Shown: positions 15,551 through 25,700, counted from the stretch's first letter. The stretch: DNA of 64,000 nucleotides from Microbacterium sp. No. 7 (GCF_001314225.1 NZ_CP012697.1:2728001-2792000), one strand, 5' to 3'. Notes: generated by a model from the letters alone, not told the origin. Program-made: numbers and translations.

Positions 15551-15997
15551 TCAGGGCGAACGACGGCCCGCGAACGGAGCGAGCCCGTCGCGCACCGCGG
15601 CGAGCTGCGCGGCGTCCATCCCCACGTGCGCCATGACCTGCTCGGGCACGCTCAGAGCCTGTGTGCGGAGCGCGCGCCCGTCGTCGGTGAGGCCGATCTC
15701 CAGCACGCGCTCGTCGGCGGCGCGGCGGGTGCGCGTGACGCGGCCCTGGGCCTCCAGCCGCTTCACGAGCGGCGAGAGAGTCGCGGGCTCCATCGCGAGC
15801 TCCTCGGCGAGCTCGCCGAGCGAGCGGGGCGCGCTCTCCCAGAGGGCGAGCATGACGAGGTACTGCGGGTGGGTGAGGCCGAGCGGCTCGAGGATGGGCC
15901 GGTAGATCGAGACGACGTTGCGCGCGGCCGTGACGATCGCGAAGCACAGCTGGTTCTCGAGCCTCAGCAGCTCGTCGCGCGGGTCCATGGCATCCAT
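15551..15997 (-). CDS. MarR-family regulator, OhrR-like
   Basis: Winged-helix MarR-family repressor of 148 aa. The N-terminus RLENQLCFAIVTAARN followed by LGLTHPQYLVMLALWE closely resembles OhrR-type organic-peroxide sensors, and Cys18 (in ENQLCF) sits where OhrR carries its reactive cysteine. The recognition region is LGELAEELAMEPATLSPLVKRL. No ohr peroxidase gene is adjacent. It is divergent from a small Cys-rich protein gene, with a palindrome in the 29-base gap that is a natural operator. The start could instead be the ATG at 15986-15988, three residues in. Confidence 0.88.
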   Translation of the reverse strand: MDAMDPRDELLRLENQLCFAIVTAARNVVSIYRPILEPLGLTHPQYLVMLALWESAPRSLGELAEELAMEPATLSPLVKRLEAQGRVTRTRRAADERVLEIGLTDDGRALRTQALSVPEQVMAHVGMDAAQLAAVRDGLAPFAGRRSP

Positions 15998-16009
15998 CCT
16001 ACGCTTTCG

Positions 16010-16021
16010 TTAGTACACTAA
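16010..16021. promoter_or_regulatory. Palindromic operator between MarR-type gene and small gene
   Basis: TTAGTACACTAA is an inverted repeat with 5-base arms (TTAGT and ACTAA) around AC, in an AT-rich spot unlike the surrounding DNA. It lies 13 bases upstream of the regulator start and just before the divergent gene. TACACT inside it could serve as the -10 box of a leaderless transcript beginning at the ATG at 16027. Confidence 0.5.
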
Positions 16022-16026
16022 TGATC

Positions 16027-16281
16027 ATGACGCGAAACGATCCCGACGGCACGCCCGCGAACCCGCGCAAGAGCCTGAGCGCGCGGGTGAGGGAGGCGGG
16101 CGGGTGGTACGCGTACCTCAACGCGAAGCTGATCCGGTTCGCGGGCCCGGCGTCGGTGGGGCCGTACGAGACCGAGCCCGAGCCCTCGCGCGCCGAGCGC
16201 GCGTGCCCGCTGTGCCGCCGCCCCATGTCGGAGCACACCTTCGACCGCTCGGGTCCGAAGCCGCTCATGCACTGCCCGTGA
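16027..16281 (+). CDS. Small conserved-type protein with Cys pairs
   Basis: 84-aa protein from the ATG at 16027 (MTRNDPDGTPANPRKSLSAR). An ATG six bases upstream is possible, but it overlaps the palindrome. The middle reads WYAYLNAKLIRFAGPASVG. The C-terminus has CPLCRRPMSEHTFDRSG and ends LMHCP, a CxxC plus His/Cys pattern that could bind a metal, although the last half of a zinc ribbon is incomplete. No signal peptide or membrane segment. I do not recognise a named family. It is head-to-head with the OhrR-like regulator and may be under its control. Confidence 0.7.
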   Translation: MTRNDPDGTPANPRKSLSARVREAGGWYAYLNAKLIRFAGPASVGPYETEPEPSRAERACPLCRRPMSEHTFDRSGPKPLMHCP

Positions 16282-16389
16282 GCGTCGCCCGTGAGCACCG
16301 CACGGACACGGACGGCGCAGATGACGTCTCGGTGAACAGACCCGCGCGGACTTGAGCCGGCGACGCCGGCCCGGTCAGACTGGGACGTC

Positions 16390-17619
16390 ATGGCCGAGGG
16401 GCGAGACGACCGGCTCCCGGGAGCACGGCATCCGGGGAGCGTGGGCGAGGTGTTCCGCGCGTTCCTGGTGCTCGGCCTCACGTCGTTCGGCGGCCCCGTG
16501 GCGCACCTCGGGTACTTCCGTGAGGCGTTCGTCGTGCGGCGGCGCTGGCTGACCGACCGGGCGTACGCGGACCTGGTCGCCCTGTGCCAGTTCCTGCCGG
16601 GTCCGGCGTCGAGCCAGGTGGGCATGGCGATCGGCCTGCAGCGCGCGGGCGCGGGTGGCCTGCTCGCCGCATGGGCGGCCTTCACGCTGCCCTCGGCGAT
16701 CGTGCTCGTCGCGTGCGCCTACGGACTGGCGGCGATCGACGGCCTCGACGGCACCGGATGGATCGCGGGTCTCAAGGCCGCGGCGGTCGCGGTCGTGGCG
16801 CTCGCCGTGCTGGGCATGGCGCGCACGCTCGCGCCGGACGCGCCGCGCGCCACCATCGCGGGGGCCGGGGCGATCGTGGCGCTCACGGTTCCCGGGGCCC
16901 TGGGCCAGGTCGGCGCGATCGGCGCGGCGGCCGTCGCGGGGCTGGTCCTGCTGCGGGGGACGACCCCGGCGCCGAGCGTCGACGAGTCCTTCGCCGTGCG
17001 GATGCCGCGTGCCGTGGCGGTCGCGTGCCTCGTCGCCTTCGGCGTGCTGCTCGCGGGGCTCCCCGTGGCGGCGGCGGTGCTGGCGGACCCGACGGTGTCG
17101 GCCTTCGACCTGTACTATCGCGCCGGCGCCCTCGTCTTCGGCGGCGGGCACGTCGTGCTGCCGCTGCTGGAGGCCGAGACTGTGCAGGCCGGCACGATCG
17201 GCGCCGACGCGTTCCTCGCGGGCTACGGCCTCGCGCAGGCGGTCCCCGGCCCGCTGTTCACGTTCGCGGGGTTCCTGGGGGCGGCGTCGACGTCCGCTCC
17301 GTCGGGCCTGGGCGGCGCGGCGATCGCGCTCGTCGCGATCTTCCTGCCGGGCGCCCTGCTCGTCGTGGGCGTGCTGCCGTTCTGGGAGCGGCTGCGCGGC
17401 TCCGCCGTCGCACGGGGCGCGCTGGCGGGCGCGAACGCGGGCGTCGTCGGCATCCTCGCCGCCGCCCTGTACTCGCCCGTGTTCACGGAGGGCATCACGT
17501 CGATCGGCGCGATGTGCGTCGCGATCGCGGCGTTCGTGGCGCTGTCGGCCTGGAAGGCGCCCGCGTGGGCCGTCGTGCTGGGCGCCGCGGTGCTCGGCGC
17601 CTGGCTTCTGCCGGGCTAG
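16390..17619 (+). CDS. chrA: ChrA-family chromate transporter
   Basis: Integral membrane protein of the CHR family, exporters of chromate in characterised members. The 409-aa length and two homologous halves fit the long (bidomain) CHR type: the first half carries FLVLGLTSFGGPVAHLGYF and CQFLPGPASSQVG, the second YRAGALVFGGGHVVLPLLEA and GYGLAQAVPGPLFTFAGFLG. About ten hydrophobic segments are seen. The start at 16390 has no obvious ribosome-binding site. Its stop overlaps that of the convergent epimerase by three bases. Substrate is inferred from the family only. Confidence 0.9.
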   Translation: MAEGRDDRLPGARHPGSVGEVFRAFLVLGLTSFGGPVAHLGYFREAFVVRRRWLTDRAYADLVALCQFLPGPASSQVGMAIGLQRAGAGGLLAAWAAFTLPSAIVLVACAYGLAAIDGLDGTGWIAGLKAAAVAVVALAVLGMARTLAPDAPRATIAGAGAIVALTVPGALGQVGAIGAAAVAGLVLLRGTTPAPSVDESFAVRMPRAVAVACLVAFGVLLAGLPVAAAVLADPTVSAFDLYYRAGALVFGGGHVVLPLLEAETVQAGTIGADAFLAGYGLAQAVPGPLFTFAGFLGAASTSAPSGLGGAAIALVAIFLPGALLVVGVLPFWERLRGSAVARGALAGANAGVVGILAAALYSPVFTEGITSIGAMCVAIAAFVALSAWKAPAWAVVLGAAVLGAWLLPG

Positions 17620-18584
17620 CGCGTCGCGATCGACCGCAGCGCGGGCTCGAGCTCCGGGAACGCGAAGCGATAGCCCGACGCGTCGAGGACGCCGGGCAGC
17701 ACCCAGCGGCTCTTGAGCACGAGCTCGGGCTCGGTGCGCAGCACCCACATCGCGGGCTCCAGCATGAGCCGGTTGGACGGCAGCCCGATCGGGGCGCCCA
17801 CGACGCGCCGCAGCGTGCGCATGAGCGTGCGGTTGTCGCTCGGGTTCGGTGCGGCGAGGTTGACGGGCCCCGCGAGGTCGTCGCGATCGATCAGGAATCG
17901 CACGCCGCCGATGACGTCGTCGACGTGGATCCAGCTGAACCGCTGGCGTCCGCGGGTGCGATGCCAGTGCGCAGGGTCGTCCGTCGGCTCGGCGCCGATT
18001 CCGCGGTAGCGACGATGCGGCGGCGCCCAGCAGTCGTACTGCGTGCCGCCCAGACCGGTGCGCGCGAGACGGAGGAGGAGGTTCGTCGCGGGGCCGTCGC
18101 CCAGCACGACGGCCATGCGCAGCGCGACACGACGGGTCGGGGGCGGGTCGCCGGCGAAGAGCTCCGCCTCCCAGGCCCGGGCGACGTCGACGGAGAAGCC
18201 CGTGCCGATCACGCCCGTCGCCTCGGTGTTCGGCGCGCGCATCTCGTGCCGGTAGATCGTGGCCGTCGAGGCGTTGAGCCACACCGCGGGCGGACGCGCC
18301 GCCCGCTCGACCGCCGCGCGCAGCGCGCGCGTCGTCTCGACACGGGATCGCAGGATCTCGTCGCGCGCAGCATCGGTGTAGCGGCAGTTGACGTTCTTGC
18401 CCGCCAGGTTGATCAGCACGTCGGAGCCGTCGATCTCCGCGGCGATCGCGTCGGGATCGGCCCACGTGGCGTCGCCGCGGCGCCCGACCGTGCGCACGCG
18501 GAAGCCGTCGTCGCCGAGGGCCGCGTGCAGGGCGCGACCGAGAAAGCCCGACGCACCCGCGATGACCGCCGTGCGTTTCGTCAT
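17616..18584 (-). CDS. TIGR01777-type NAD-dependent epimerase/dehydratase
   Basis: Extended SDR-superfamily protein of the TIGR01777/YfcH type, 322 aa. The N-terminus TAVIAGASGFLGRALHAAL is a Rossmann GxxGxxG site; NLAGKNVNCRYTD and the C-terminal family region with RTEPELVLKSRWVLPG fit this group. YfcH-type proteins have no settled substrate, so I give none. It stands alone, convergent with chrA; upstream lie about 150 bases with 19-bp repeats and then the HNH gene. Confidence 0.87.
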   Translation of the reverse strand: MTKRTAVIAGASGFLGRALHAALGDDGFRVRTVGRRGDATWADPDAIAAEIDGSDVLINLAGKNVNCRYTDAARDEILRSRVETTRALRAAVERAARPPAVWLNASTATIYRHEMRAPNTEATGVIGTGFSVDVARAWEAELFAGDPPPTRRVALRMAVVLGDGPATNLLLRLARTGLGGTQYDCWAPPHRRYRGIGAEPTDDPAHWHRTRGRQRFSWIHVDDVIGGVRFLIDRDDLAGPVNLAAPNPSDNRTLMRTLRRVVGAPIGLPSNRLMLEPAMWVLRTEPELVLKSRWVLPGVLDASGYRFAFPELEPALRSIATR

Positions 18585-18655
18585 GACGGCACCCTATCCT
18601 CCGTCACCATCTCCGTTCCTCACGATCAGCTTCCCGGCACTCGGCCTTGCTCGCG

Positions 18656-18741
18656 TTCGCTCGCGTTCCGAAGGCTCGCTCGCGTTCCGAAGGTTCGCGC
18701 ACGCTCCGAAGGTTCGCTCGCGCTCACTCGCGCTCAGAAGG
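18656..18741. repeat. Degenerate 19-bp tandem repeat
   Basis: At least three consecutive 19-base units of the form YTCGCTCGCGTTCCGAAGG (18656-18674, 18675-18693, 18694-18712) plus a decayed fourth. They lie between the epimerase start and the HNH gene, and the last unit runs into the HNH 3' end. Confidence 0.75.
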
Positions 18742-20389
18742 GGGCATCGGTCGCCGACGGGAGGTCGGCGTACCACCGTCGCGTTCGGGGTGGCGGGGGC
18801 GGAAGCGCGTGCTCCGGCACGAATCTCACGGTCGGCTCGGGTCGATCGGTGTGCCGGCGCCCGGACGGACTGGTCCACACCAGCACGCCCGGCGCCTCCT
18901 GCCGCACCGACCAGGCGGTGTGATGCTTCACGGTGTGATGCCGGCGGCACAGGTGCGCCGTGTTGCCGGGTGTCGTGGGGCCGCCTCTCGCGGCGTCGAT
19001 CGTGTGGTCCACATCGCAGCGGACGGCGTTTCTGCGGCACCCGGGGAAGCGGCAGTGCTCGTCCCGCGCGCGGAGGAACCTCCGCAGCGCCTCCGGTGGA
19101 CGATAGCGATCCGTCGCGAGGACGGCTCCGTCGAGCGGCGAGGTCATCACCCTGTCCCACCCCGATGCCGCGCCGGCCAGCCGGGCGGCGGTCACGGGGT
19201 CGATGGGCCCGTGGCCCGCGAGGATGCAGGGCTCCGTCGAGTCGCCCGCCATCGACAGCACGGGAATCGTGATCGTCACGTTCGCGCGGATGTGCCCGAG
19301 CCCGTCACCGCCGAGGCAGGTGTCCGGCGTTCCGGTGAGCAGCAGGTCGGTGAGGACATCGGCGCGGAGCTGATCGAGGGTGCGAGTGTCCGCCGAGGGC
19401 CGGTCGTCGTCGTCCCCATCGCGCCCGGCGTTCCCATCGCTTCCGTCGTCCCCGTCGCGCCCGTCGTTCCGGTCGTCCCCGTCGCTCCCGTCGTTTCCGC
19501 GGTTCCCTTCGTCGCCATCGGTCTCGCGCACGTCATCGCCACCGCCGTCCCGCGCACGGTCGCCATCGCGCTCCGCCACGTCGGCATCGGCCACGCCGGC
19601 ATCCGCCACGCCTGTATCCGTCACACCGGTATCCGGCACGCCAGCATCCGCCAGGGTCACGCCATCGAGCGCGTCCTGATGCGTCCTCCGCCCACGATCA
19701 CGCTCGTCTCTGATCGCACGGGCCTGCTGGGTGAGCCGGTCGTCGATCGCGTGCGCGAGGGTCGCGGGCAGGATCGCGAACAGCTCCGCGAGCCCGTCGG
19801 AGAGATCGCGCACGCCGGCACGGCGTCGTTCCGCCGCGCGGGCGGCGCGCTCGGCCAGGGAACGGTCGCGGTAGCGTTCCGCGAGCCCGGTCACGATCGG
19901 GCGCAGCCTGCCCGGCGTGAGGACACGCGCCTTGCCCAGCGCGTGGGTCACGTACTCGGCGACACGCGCATCGTCCTCGATGTCGGCACCGGCCTCATAG
20001 ATCGTCAGCAGGTGGATGCGGGAGATCTCGCCCCGTTCCACGGCGTCAACCGCCACGCGGAACCGGGCACAGACGTCGACGGCCTGGTTGAGCAGCCGCG
20101 TGACCGTCCACTCGCTCATCCGGGTCGCGGCCGCCAGCTCGGCGATGAGCGATCGGCGGGCTAGATCTCGGGTGACCTCGGATCGCGGGCCATCACCGCC
20201 GATGAGCTCGGCCGCGCGGGCGAGGATGCGGATCTCCCGGGCATCCAGCGCGCTCCGCTCACGCGCCGCCGCGACGAACGCGTCCACGACCTCGTCGGCA
20301 CGGCACAGCTCGCGGGGTGGCCGGTGCACAGTGCTCCCGGCGGCGGCCGCGGTGCTGCGGGGACCGTCGAGCGGTTGAGGATGAGACAC
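18734..20389 (-). CDS. DUF222 / HNH endonuclease domain protein (13E12 type)
   Basis: 551-aa protein with a DUF222 region (about residues 30-240 and resuming near 335) and a C-terminal HNH nuclease domain (about 440-490: CRFPGCRRNAVRCDVDHTID, then GNTAHLCRRHHTVKH). The family is abundant in actinobacteria, includes the mycobacterial REP13E12 proteins, and has no established function. Residues 246-333 are a low-complexity insert: five pentapeptides of the type VADAG/VPDTG, then an Asp/Gly-rich acidic run. The GTG start at 20387-20389 has GGGAG five bases upstream. A good promoter lies about 135 bases upstream. It sits next to a cluster of palindromic repeats and an IS21 element. Confidence 0.88.
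   Translation of the reverse strand: MSHPQPLDGPRSTAAAAGSTVHRPPRELCRADEVVDAFVAAARERSALDAREIRILARAAELIGGDGPRSEVTRDLARRSLIAELAAATRMSEWTVTRLLNQAVDVCARFRVAVDAVERGEISRIHLLTIYEAGADIEDDARVAEYVTHALGKARVLTPGRLRPIVTGLAERYRDRSLAERAARAAERRRAGVRDLSDGLAELFAILPATLAHAIDDRLTQQARAIRDERDRGRRTHQDALDGVTLADAGVPDTGVTDTGVADAGVADADVAERDGDRARDGGGDDVRETDGDEGNRGNDGSDGDDRNDGRDGDDGSDGNAGRDGDDDDRPSADTRTLDQLRADVLTDLLLTGTPDTCLGGDGLGHIRANVTITIPVLSMAGDSTEPCILAGHGPIDPVTAARLAGAASGWDRVMTSPLDGAVLATDRYRPPEALRRFLRARDEHCRFPGCRRNAVRCDVDHTIDAARGGPTTPGNTAHLCRRHHTVKHHTAWSVRQEAPGVLVWTSPSGRRHTDRPEPTVRFVPEHALPPPPPRTRRWYADLPSATDAPF
19391..19654. repeat. In-frame minisatellite inside the HNH gene
   Basis: Two adjoining repeat types encode the linker of the HNH protein: a 15-base period (pentapeptide V-x-D-x-G, five copies) at the 5' side of the gene's linker and a 9-base-like period built on GTC/GCC triplets encoding D, G, N, S and R at the other side. 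Lengths are multiples of three, so the frame survives expansion. Confidence 0.75.
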
Positions 20390-20478
20390 GGAAACTCCCG
20401 TGGGGACACGTGGACAGGGAAAGGAGCGAGACTCGTTCTCTTCCCTCGTTGCCGTCGTGCAGGCTGTCTATCCCCAGC

Positions 20479-20492
20479 GGGGCCGAAGCCCC
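20479..20492 (-). promoter_or_regulatory. UUCG-capped hairpin in HNH 5' leader
   Basis: On the minus strand GGGGCTTCGGCCCC folds to a 5-bp stem with a C(UUCG)G tetraloop. It lies within the predicted ~130-base untranslated leader of the HNH gene. It may stabilise the transcript or affect translation. Confidence 0.45.
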
Positions 20493-20523
20493 ACCCACCG
20501 CGTGTTTCGAATCTCTCGGAATA

Positions 20524-20552
20524 AGTATAGCATGAATTTTCGTAGATATGAA
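20524..20552 (-). promoter_or_regulatory. Sigma-70-type promoter for the HNH gene
   Basis: TTCATA (-35, 20547-20552) and TATACT (-10, 20524-20529) are separated by 17 bases on the minus strand, in a conspicuously AT-rich patch. Predicted initiation near 20517 leaves a leader of about 130 bases. Confidence 0.6.
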
Positions 20553-20628
20553 CAATGACCGTTGGTCGGGTTCCGCGGTGGAAGGCATGGGTGTGTGCGG
20601 GGTGAGGGGGTATCGCGTCGACGGAGAG

Positions 20629-20670
20629 GGTTTCGATACGCCGCCTTCGGCGGCTACTCAACCAGCGGGG
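20629..20670. repeat. Palindromic interspersed element, copy A (single half)
   Basis: One half-element: GGTTTCGATAC, then a hairpin GCCGCC-TTC-GGCGGC, then TACTCAACCAGCGGGG. The same sequence forms one half of the composite copies at 20788-20895, 23068-23175 and 62747-62849. Confidence 0.85.
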
Positions 20671-20700
20671 TGAGGACGGGGCATGGGCGTGCCCTCGGTC

Positions 20701-20797
20701 GCGTTCTCTCCCCGCTGGTGGTGTTCTCTCCCGCTGGTGGTGTTCTCTCTCCGCTGGTCGTGTTCTCTCCCGCTGGTGGTGTTCTCTCCCGCTGGTC
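20701..20797. repeat. Tandem reiteration of the element's end motif
   Basis: Five units of 19-20 bases of the type GTGTTCTCTCCCGCTGGTG run directly into copy B. Each unit contains CCGCTGGT, the outer end of the palindromic element, so the array looks like amplified element ends. Confidence 0.85.
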
Positions 20798-20895
20798 GAG
20801 TGCTCGCGGCGGAGCCGCGAGTGTATCGAGACCCTTCCCGCGGACCGTTGCACGGGTTTCGATACGCCGCCTGCGGCGGCTACTCAACCAGCGGG
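20788..20895. repeat. Palindromic interspersed element, copy B (composite)
   Basis: 108-base composite of two half-elements in inverted orientation: left half CCCGCTGGTCGAGTG with hairpin CTCGCGGC-GGA-GCCGCGAG and GTATCGAGACCC, a 19-base spacer TTCCCGCGGACCGTTGCAC, and right half GGGTTTCGATAC with hairpin GCCGCC-TGC-GGCGGC and TACTCAACCAGCGGG. It differs from copy C at two positions. Confidence 0.9.
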
Positions 20896-20936
20896 GGTGG
20901 GTGCGGGGTGAGGTAGGCGGGCCGAGGCGTCCCGTC

Positions 20937-20985
20937 TGTCGACGGCGCTTGAGAACTGATCGATAGCGGCGCTCGAAAAGTGGAC
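20937..20985 (+). repeat. IS21 left terminal inverted repeat
   Basis: Begins TGTCGACGGCGCT and ends in GGCGCTCGAAAAGTGGAC. It pairs with 23015-23063 in inverse orientation. Confidence 0.9.
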
Positions 20986-21001
20986 ACTCAACGATTGGAG
21001 A

Positions 21002-23001
<2,000 letters not shown>

Positions 23002-23014
23002 ACTGCCCGCAACC

Positions 23015-23063
23015 GTTCACTTTTCGAGCGCCGAAAGCGTCCAGAGTTCGAGCGCCGCCGACA
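23015..23063 (-). repeat. IS21 right terminal inverted repeat
   Basis: Read on the minus strand it begins TGTCGGCGGCGCT and ends GGCGCTCGAAAAGTGAAC, the mirror of the left end. It is followed on the plus strand by the duplicated CCGTC. Confidence 0.9.
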
Positions 23064-23067
23064 CCGT

Positions 23068-23175
23068 CCCGCTGGTCGAGTGCTCGCGGCGGAGCCGCGA
23101 GTGTATCGAGACCCTTCCCGCGGACCGTTACATGGGTTTCGATACGCCGCCTGCGGCGGCTACTCAACCAGCGGG
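23068..23175. repeat. Palindromic interspersed element, copy C (composite)
   Basis: 108-base composite, identical to copy B except at two spacer positions (TTACAT in place of TTGCAC). Its first base is the last base of the IS21 target duplication. Before insertion, copies B and C were about 45 bases apart in direct orientation. Confidence 0.9.
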
Positions 23176-23205
23176 GCGAGGTGGGCGACCGCCGAGCGCG
23201 GGGGG

Positions 23206-23538
23206 TCAGCGGGAGGCGTGGTGTTCGCGGGCGACGTCGATCCAGAACAGCAGCCGGTCGTCGTCGGCGATCGCGTCGGCGTCGACGCTCAGCCAGCTGG
23301 GGCCCATCGACCGGCGGGCGGCGCCCATCTCGGCCTGCCGGGCGCCCGGCAGGAGCTGCAGCTCGGGGCTGCGCTCGGGGTCCACGCGCACGAGCAGGTC
23401 GCCGTCGCCCCACGCCGCGACGAGCAGGCGCTCGTCGACCATGAACGCGAGGCTGCCGAACATCCGCTTCTGCTCCACACGCTCGCCCGACAGCATCGCC
23501 CGGATCCGGTCGGCCAGCTCGGCCCGCCTCTCGTTCAT
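23206..23538 (-). CDS. TfoX N-terminal domain protein
   Basis: 110-aa protein with the TfoX/Sxy N-terminal domain: KRMFGSLAFMVDERLLVAAW and a C-terminal segment GPSWLSVDADAIADDD. In Proteobacteria, TfoX/Sxy proteins act in competence regulation; stand-alone N-domain proteins in actinobacteria have no known role. The ATG at 23536-23538 is the only reasonable start. It lies downstream of uvrB on the same strand, 77 bases past its stop, with repeat copy C beyond it. Confidence 0.8.
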   Translation of the reverse strand: MNERRAELADRIRAMLSGERVEQKRMFGSLAFMVDERLLVAAWGDGDLLVRVDPERSPELQLLPGARQAEMGAARRSMGPSWLSVDADAIADDDRLLFWIDVAREHHASR

Positions 23539-23615
23539 GTCCGCGTCCTCCTCGCCCTCACGCCCGCATCCTCCGCTCGCTCACGCCCGTGTCGTCCTCG
23601 CCGTGCGACTGCGCG

Positions 23616-25700
23616 CTAGGCGTGCCCCGCACGCTCCATCGCGCGCAGCTCCTTCTTGAGGTCCTGCACCTCGTCGCGCAGGCGCGCGGCGAGCTCGAAC
23701 TTCAGCTCGCCGGCGGCGGCGAGCATCTGGGCCGTGAGGTCTTCGATCGTCGCCTCCAGCTGCGTCGCCCCCTCGGCGGCGATGCCCTGGCGCAGCTGCG
23801 GCGTCGGGCTCTTGCCCTTGCCCGACTTCGTCTTCGACGCGCCCTTCCCCTTGCCCCGCAGCATGCGGTCGGTGTCGTCGGCCTCGCGCGTGAGCGCGTC
23901 GGTGATGTCGGCGATCTTCTTGCGCAGCGGCTGGGGGTCGATGCCGTGCTCGGCGTTGTACGCGAGCTGCTTCTCGCGGCGGCGCTCGGTCTCCTCGATC
24001 GCGGCCTTCATCGAGTCGGTCATCGTGTCGGCGTACATGTGCACCTCGCCCGAGACATTGCGCGCGGCGCGCCCGATCGTCTGGATGAGCGACGTGCCCG
24101 AGCGCAGGAAGCCCTCCTTGTCGGCATCCAGGATCGCGACGAGCGACACCTCGGGCAGGTCGAGGCCCTCGCGCAGCAGATTGATGCCCACGAGCACGTC
24201 GAACACGCCCTGCCGCAGCTCGGTGAGCAGCTCGACGCGGCGCAGCGTGTCGACGTCGGAGTGCAGGTAGCGCACCCGCACGCCGTGCTCGCCGAGGAAG
24301 TCGGTGAGCTCCTCGGCCATCTTCTTGGTGAGCGTCGTGACGAGCACGCGCTCGTCACGCTCGACGCGCACGCGGATCTCCTCGAGCAGGTCGTCGATCT
24401 GCCCCTTCGACGGCTTCACGACGATCTGCGGGTCGACGAGGCCCGTGGGGCGGATGATCTGCTCCACGACGCCGTCGGCGATGCCCATCTCGTAGCGCCC
24501 CGGCGTCGCGGACAGGTAGACGGTCTGCCCGATGCGCGCCTTGAACTCGTCGAAGCGCAGCGGCCGGTTGTCGAGCGCGCTCGGCAGCCGGAAGCCGTGG
24601 TCGACGAGGGTGCGCTTGCGCGAGGCGTCGCCCTCGTACATCGCGCCGATCTGCGGCACCGTCACGTGCGACTCGTCGATCACCATGAGGAAGTCGTCGG
24701 GGAAGAAGTCGAGCAGCGTGTGCGGCGGCTCGCCGGCCGAGCGCCCGTCGAGGTGACGCGAGTAGTTCTCGATGCCGGAGCAGAACCCGAGCTGCTGCAG
24801 CATCTCGAGGTCGAACGTCGTGCGCATGCGCAGCCGCTGGGCCTCGAGCAGCTTTCCCTGCCCCTCCAGCTCCGCGAGCCGCTCTGCCAGCTCCGTCTCG
24901 ATCGTGCCGATCGCGCGCTGCACCGTGTCGGTGCCCGCCACGTAGTGCGACGCCGGGAAGATCGGCACGCTGTCGAGCCTCTGCACGACGTCGCCCGTGA
25001 GCGGATGCAGCATGTACAGCGCCTCGATCTCGTCGCCGAACAGCTCGATGCGCACCGCGAACTCCTCGTACACCGGGATGATCTCGATCGTGTCGCCGCG
25101 CACGCGGAAGTTGCCGCGCGAGAAGTCGACGTCGTTGCGGTTGTACTGCATGGCGATGAACTTGCGGATGAGGGCGTCGCGGTCGTACCGCTCCCCCACC
25201 TGCAGGGCGACCATCGCCCGCAGGTACTCCTCCGGCGCGCCGAGGCCGTAGATGCACGAGACCGTGGAGACCACGATGACGTCGCGCCGCGACAGCAGCG
25301 AGTTGGTCGTGGAGTGCCGGAGGCGCTCGACCTCGGCGTTGATCGACGAGTCCTTCTCGATGAAGGTGTCGGTCTGCGGAACGTAGGCCTCGGGCTGGTA
25401 GTAGTCGTAGTAGCTGACGAAGTACTCGACGGCGTTGTTCGGCATGAGCTCGCGGAACTCGTTCGCGAGCTGCGCCGCGAGGGTCTTGTTGTGCGCGAGC
25501 ACGAGCGTCGGCCGCTGCACCGCCTCGACGAGCCAGGCCGTCGTCGCCGACTTGCCCGTTCCGGTCGCGCCGAGCAGCACGACGTCGGTCTCGCCGGCGT
25601 TGATGCGCGCGGCGAGCTGCGCGATCGCCTGCGGCTGGTCGCCGCTGGGCCGGTACTCGCTGATGACCTCGAACGGCCGGACGGAGCGCGTGGTCTGCAT
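23616..25700 (-). CDS. uvrB: UvrABC excision nuclease subunit B
   Basis: Helicase-like damage verification subunit of nucleotide excision repair. 694 aa from the ATG at 25698-25700, preceded by a strong GGAGG. Motifs: Walker [17 protein letters not shown], the beta-hairpin region with [12 protein letters not shown], helicase motifs DESHVT and GRAARN, and a C-terminal UVR motif ([17 protein letters not shown]). A pair of 13-base repeats about 85-120 bases upstream may be regulatory; no canonical SOS box is seen. Confidence 0.96.
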   Translation of the reverse strand: MQTTRSVRPFEVISEYRPSGDQPQAIAQLAARINAGETDVVLLGATGTGKSATTAWLVEAVQRPTLVLAHNKTLAAQLANEFRELMPNNAVEYFVSYYDYYQPEAYVPQTDTFIEKDSSINAEVERLRHSTTNSLLSRRDVIVVSTVSCIYGLGAPEEYLRAMVALQVGERYDRDALIRKFIAMQYNRNDVDFSRGNFRVRGDTIEIIPVYEEFAVRIELFGDEIEALYMLHPLTGDVVQRLDSVPIFPASHYVAGTDTVQRAIGTIETELAERLAELEGQGKLLEAQRLRMRTTFDLEMLQQLGFCSGIENYSRHLDGRSAGEPPHTLLDFFPDDFLMVIDESHVTVPQIGAMYEGDASRKRTLVDHGFRLPSALDNRPLRFDEFKARIGQTVYLSATPGRYEMGIADGVVEQIIRPTGLVDPQIVVKPSKGQIDDLLEEIRVRVERDERVLVTTLTKKMAEELTDFLGEHGVRVRYLHSDVDTLRRVELLTELRQGVFDVLVGINLLREGLDLPEVSLVAILDADKEGFLRSGTSLIQTIGRAARNVSGEVHMYADTMTDSMKAAIEETERRREKQLAYNAEHGIDPQPLRKKIADITDALTREADDTDRMLRGKGKGASKTKSGKGKSPTPQLRQGIAAEGATQLEATIEDLTAQMLAAAGELKFELAARLRDEVQDLKKELRAMERAGHA

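Noticed and set aside
18734..20389. Group I intron or homing endonuclease
   Set aside because: The HNH domain is in a DUF222 protein with its own promoter; no interrupted host gene or intron structure surrounds it.
20701..20797. CRISPR array
   Set aside because: Contiguous 19-20-base units with no spacers; they derive from the end of the palindromic element.
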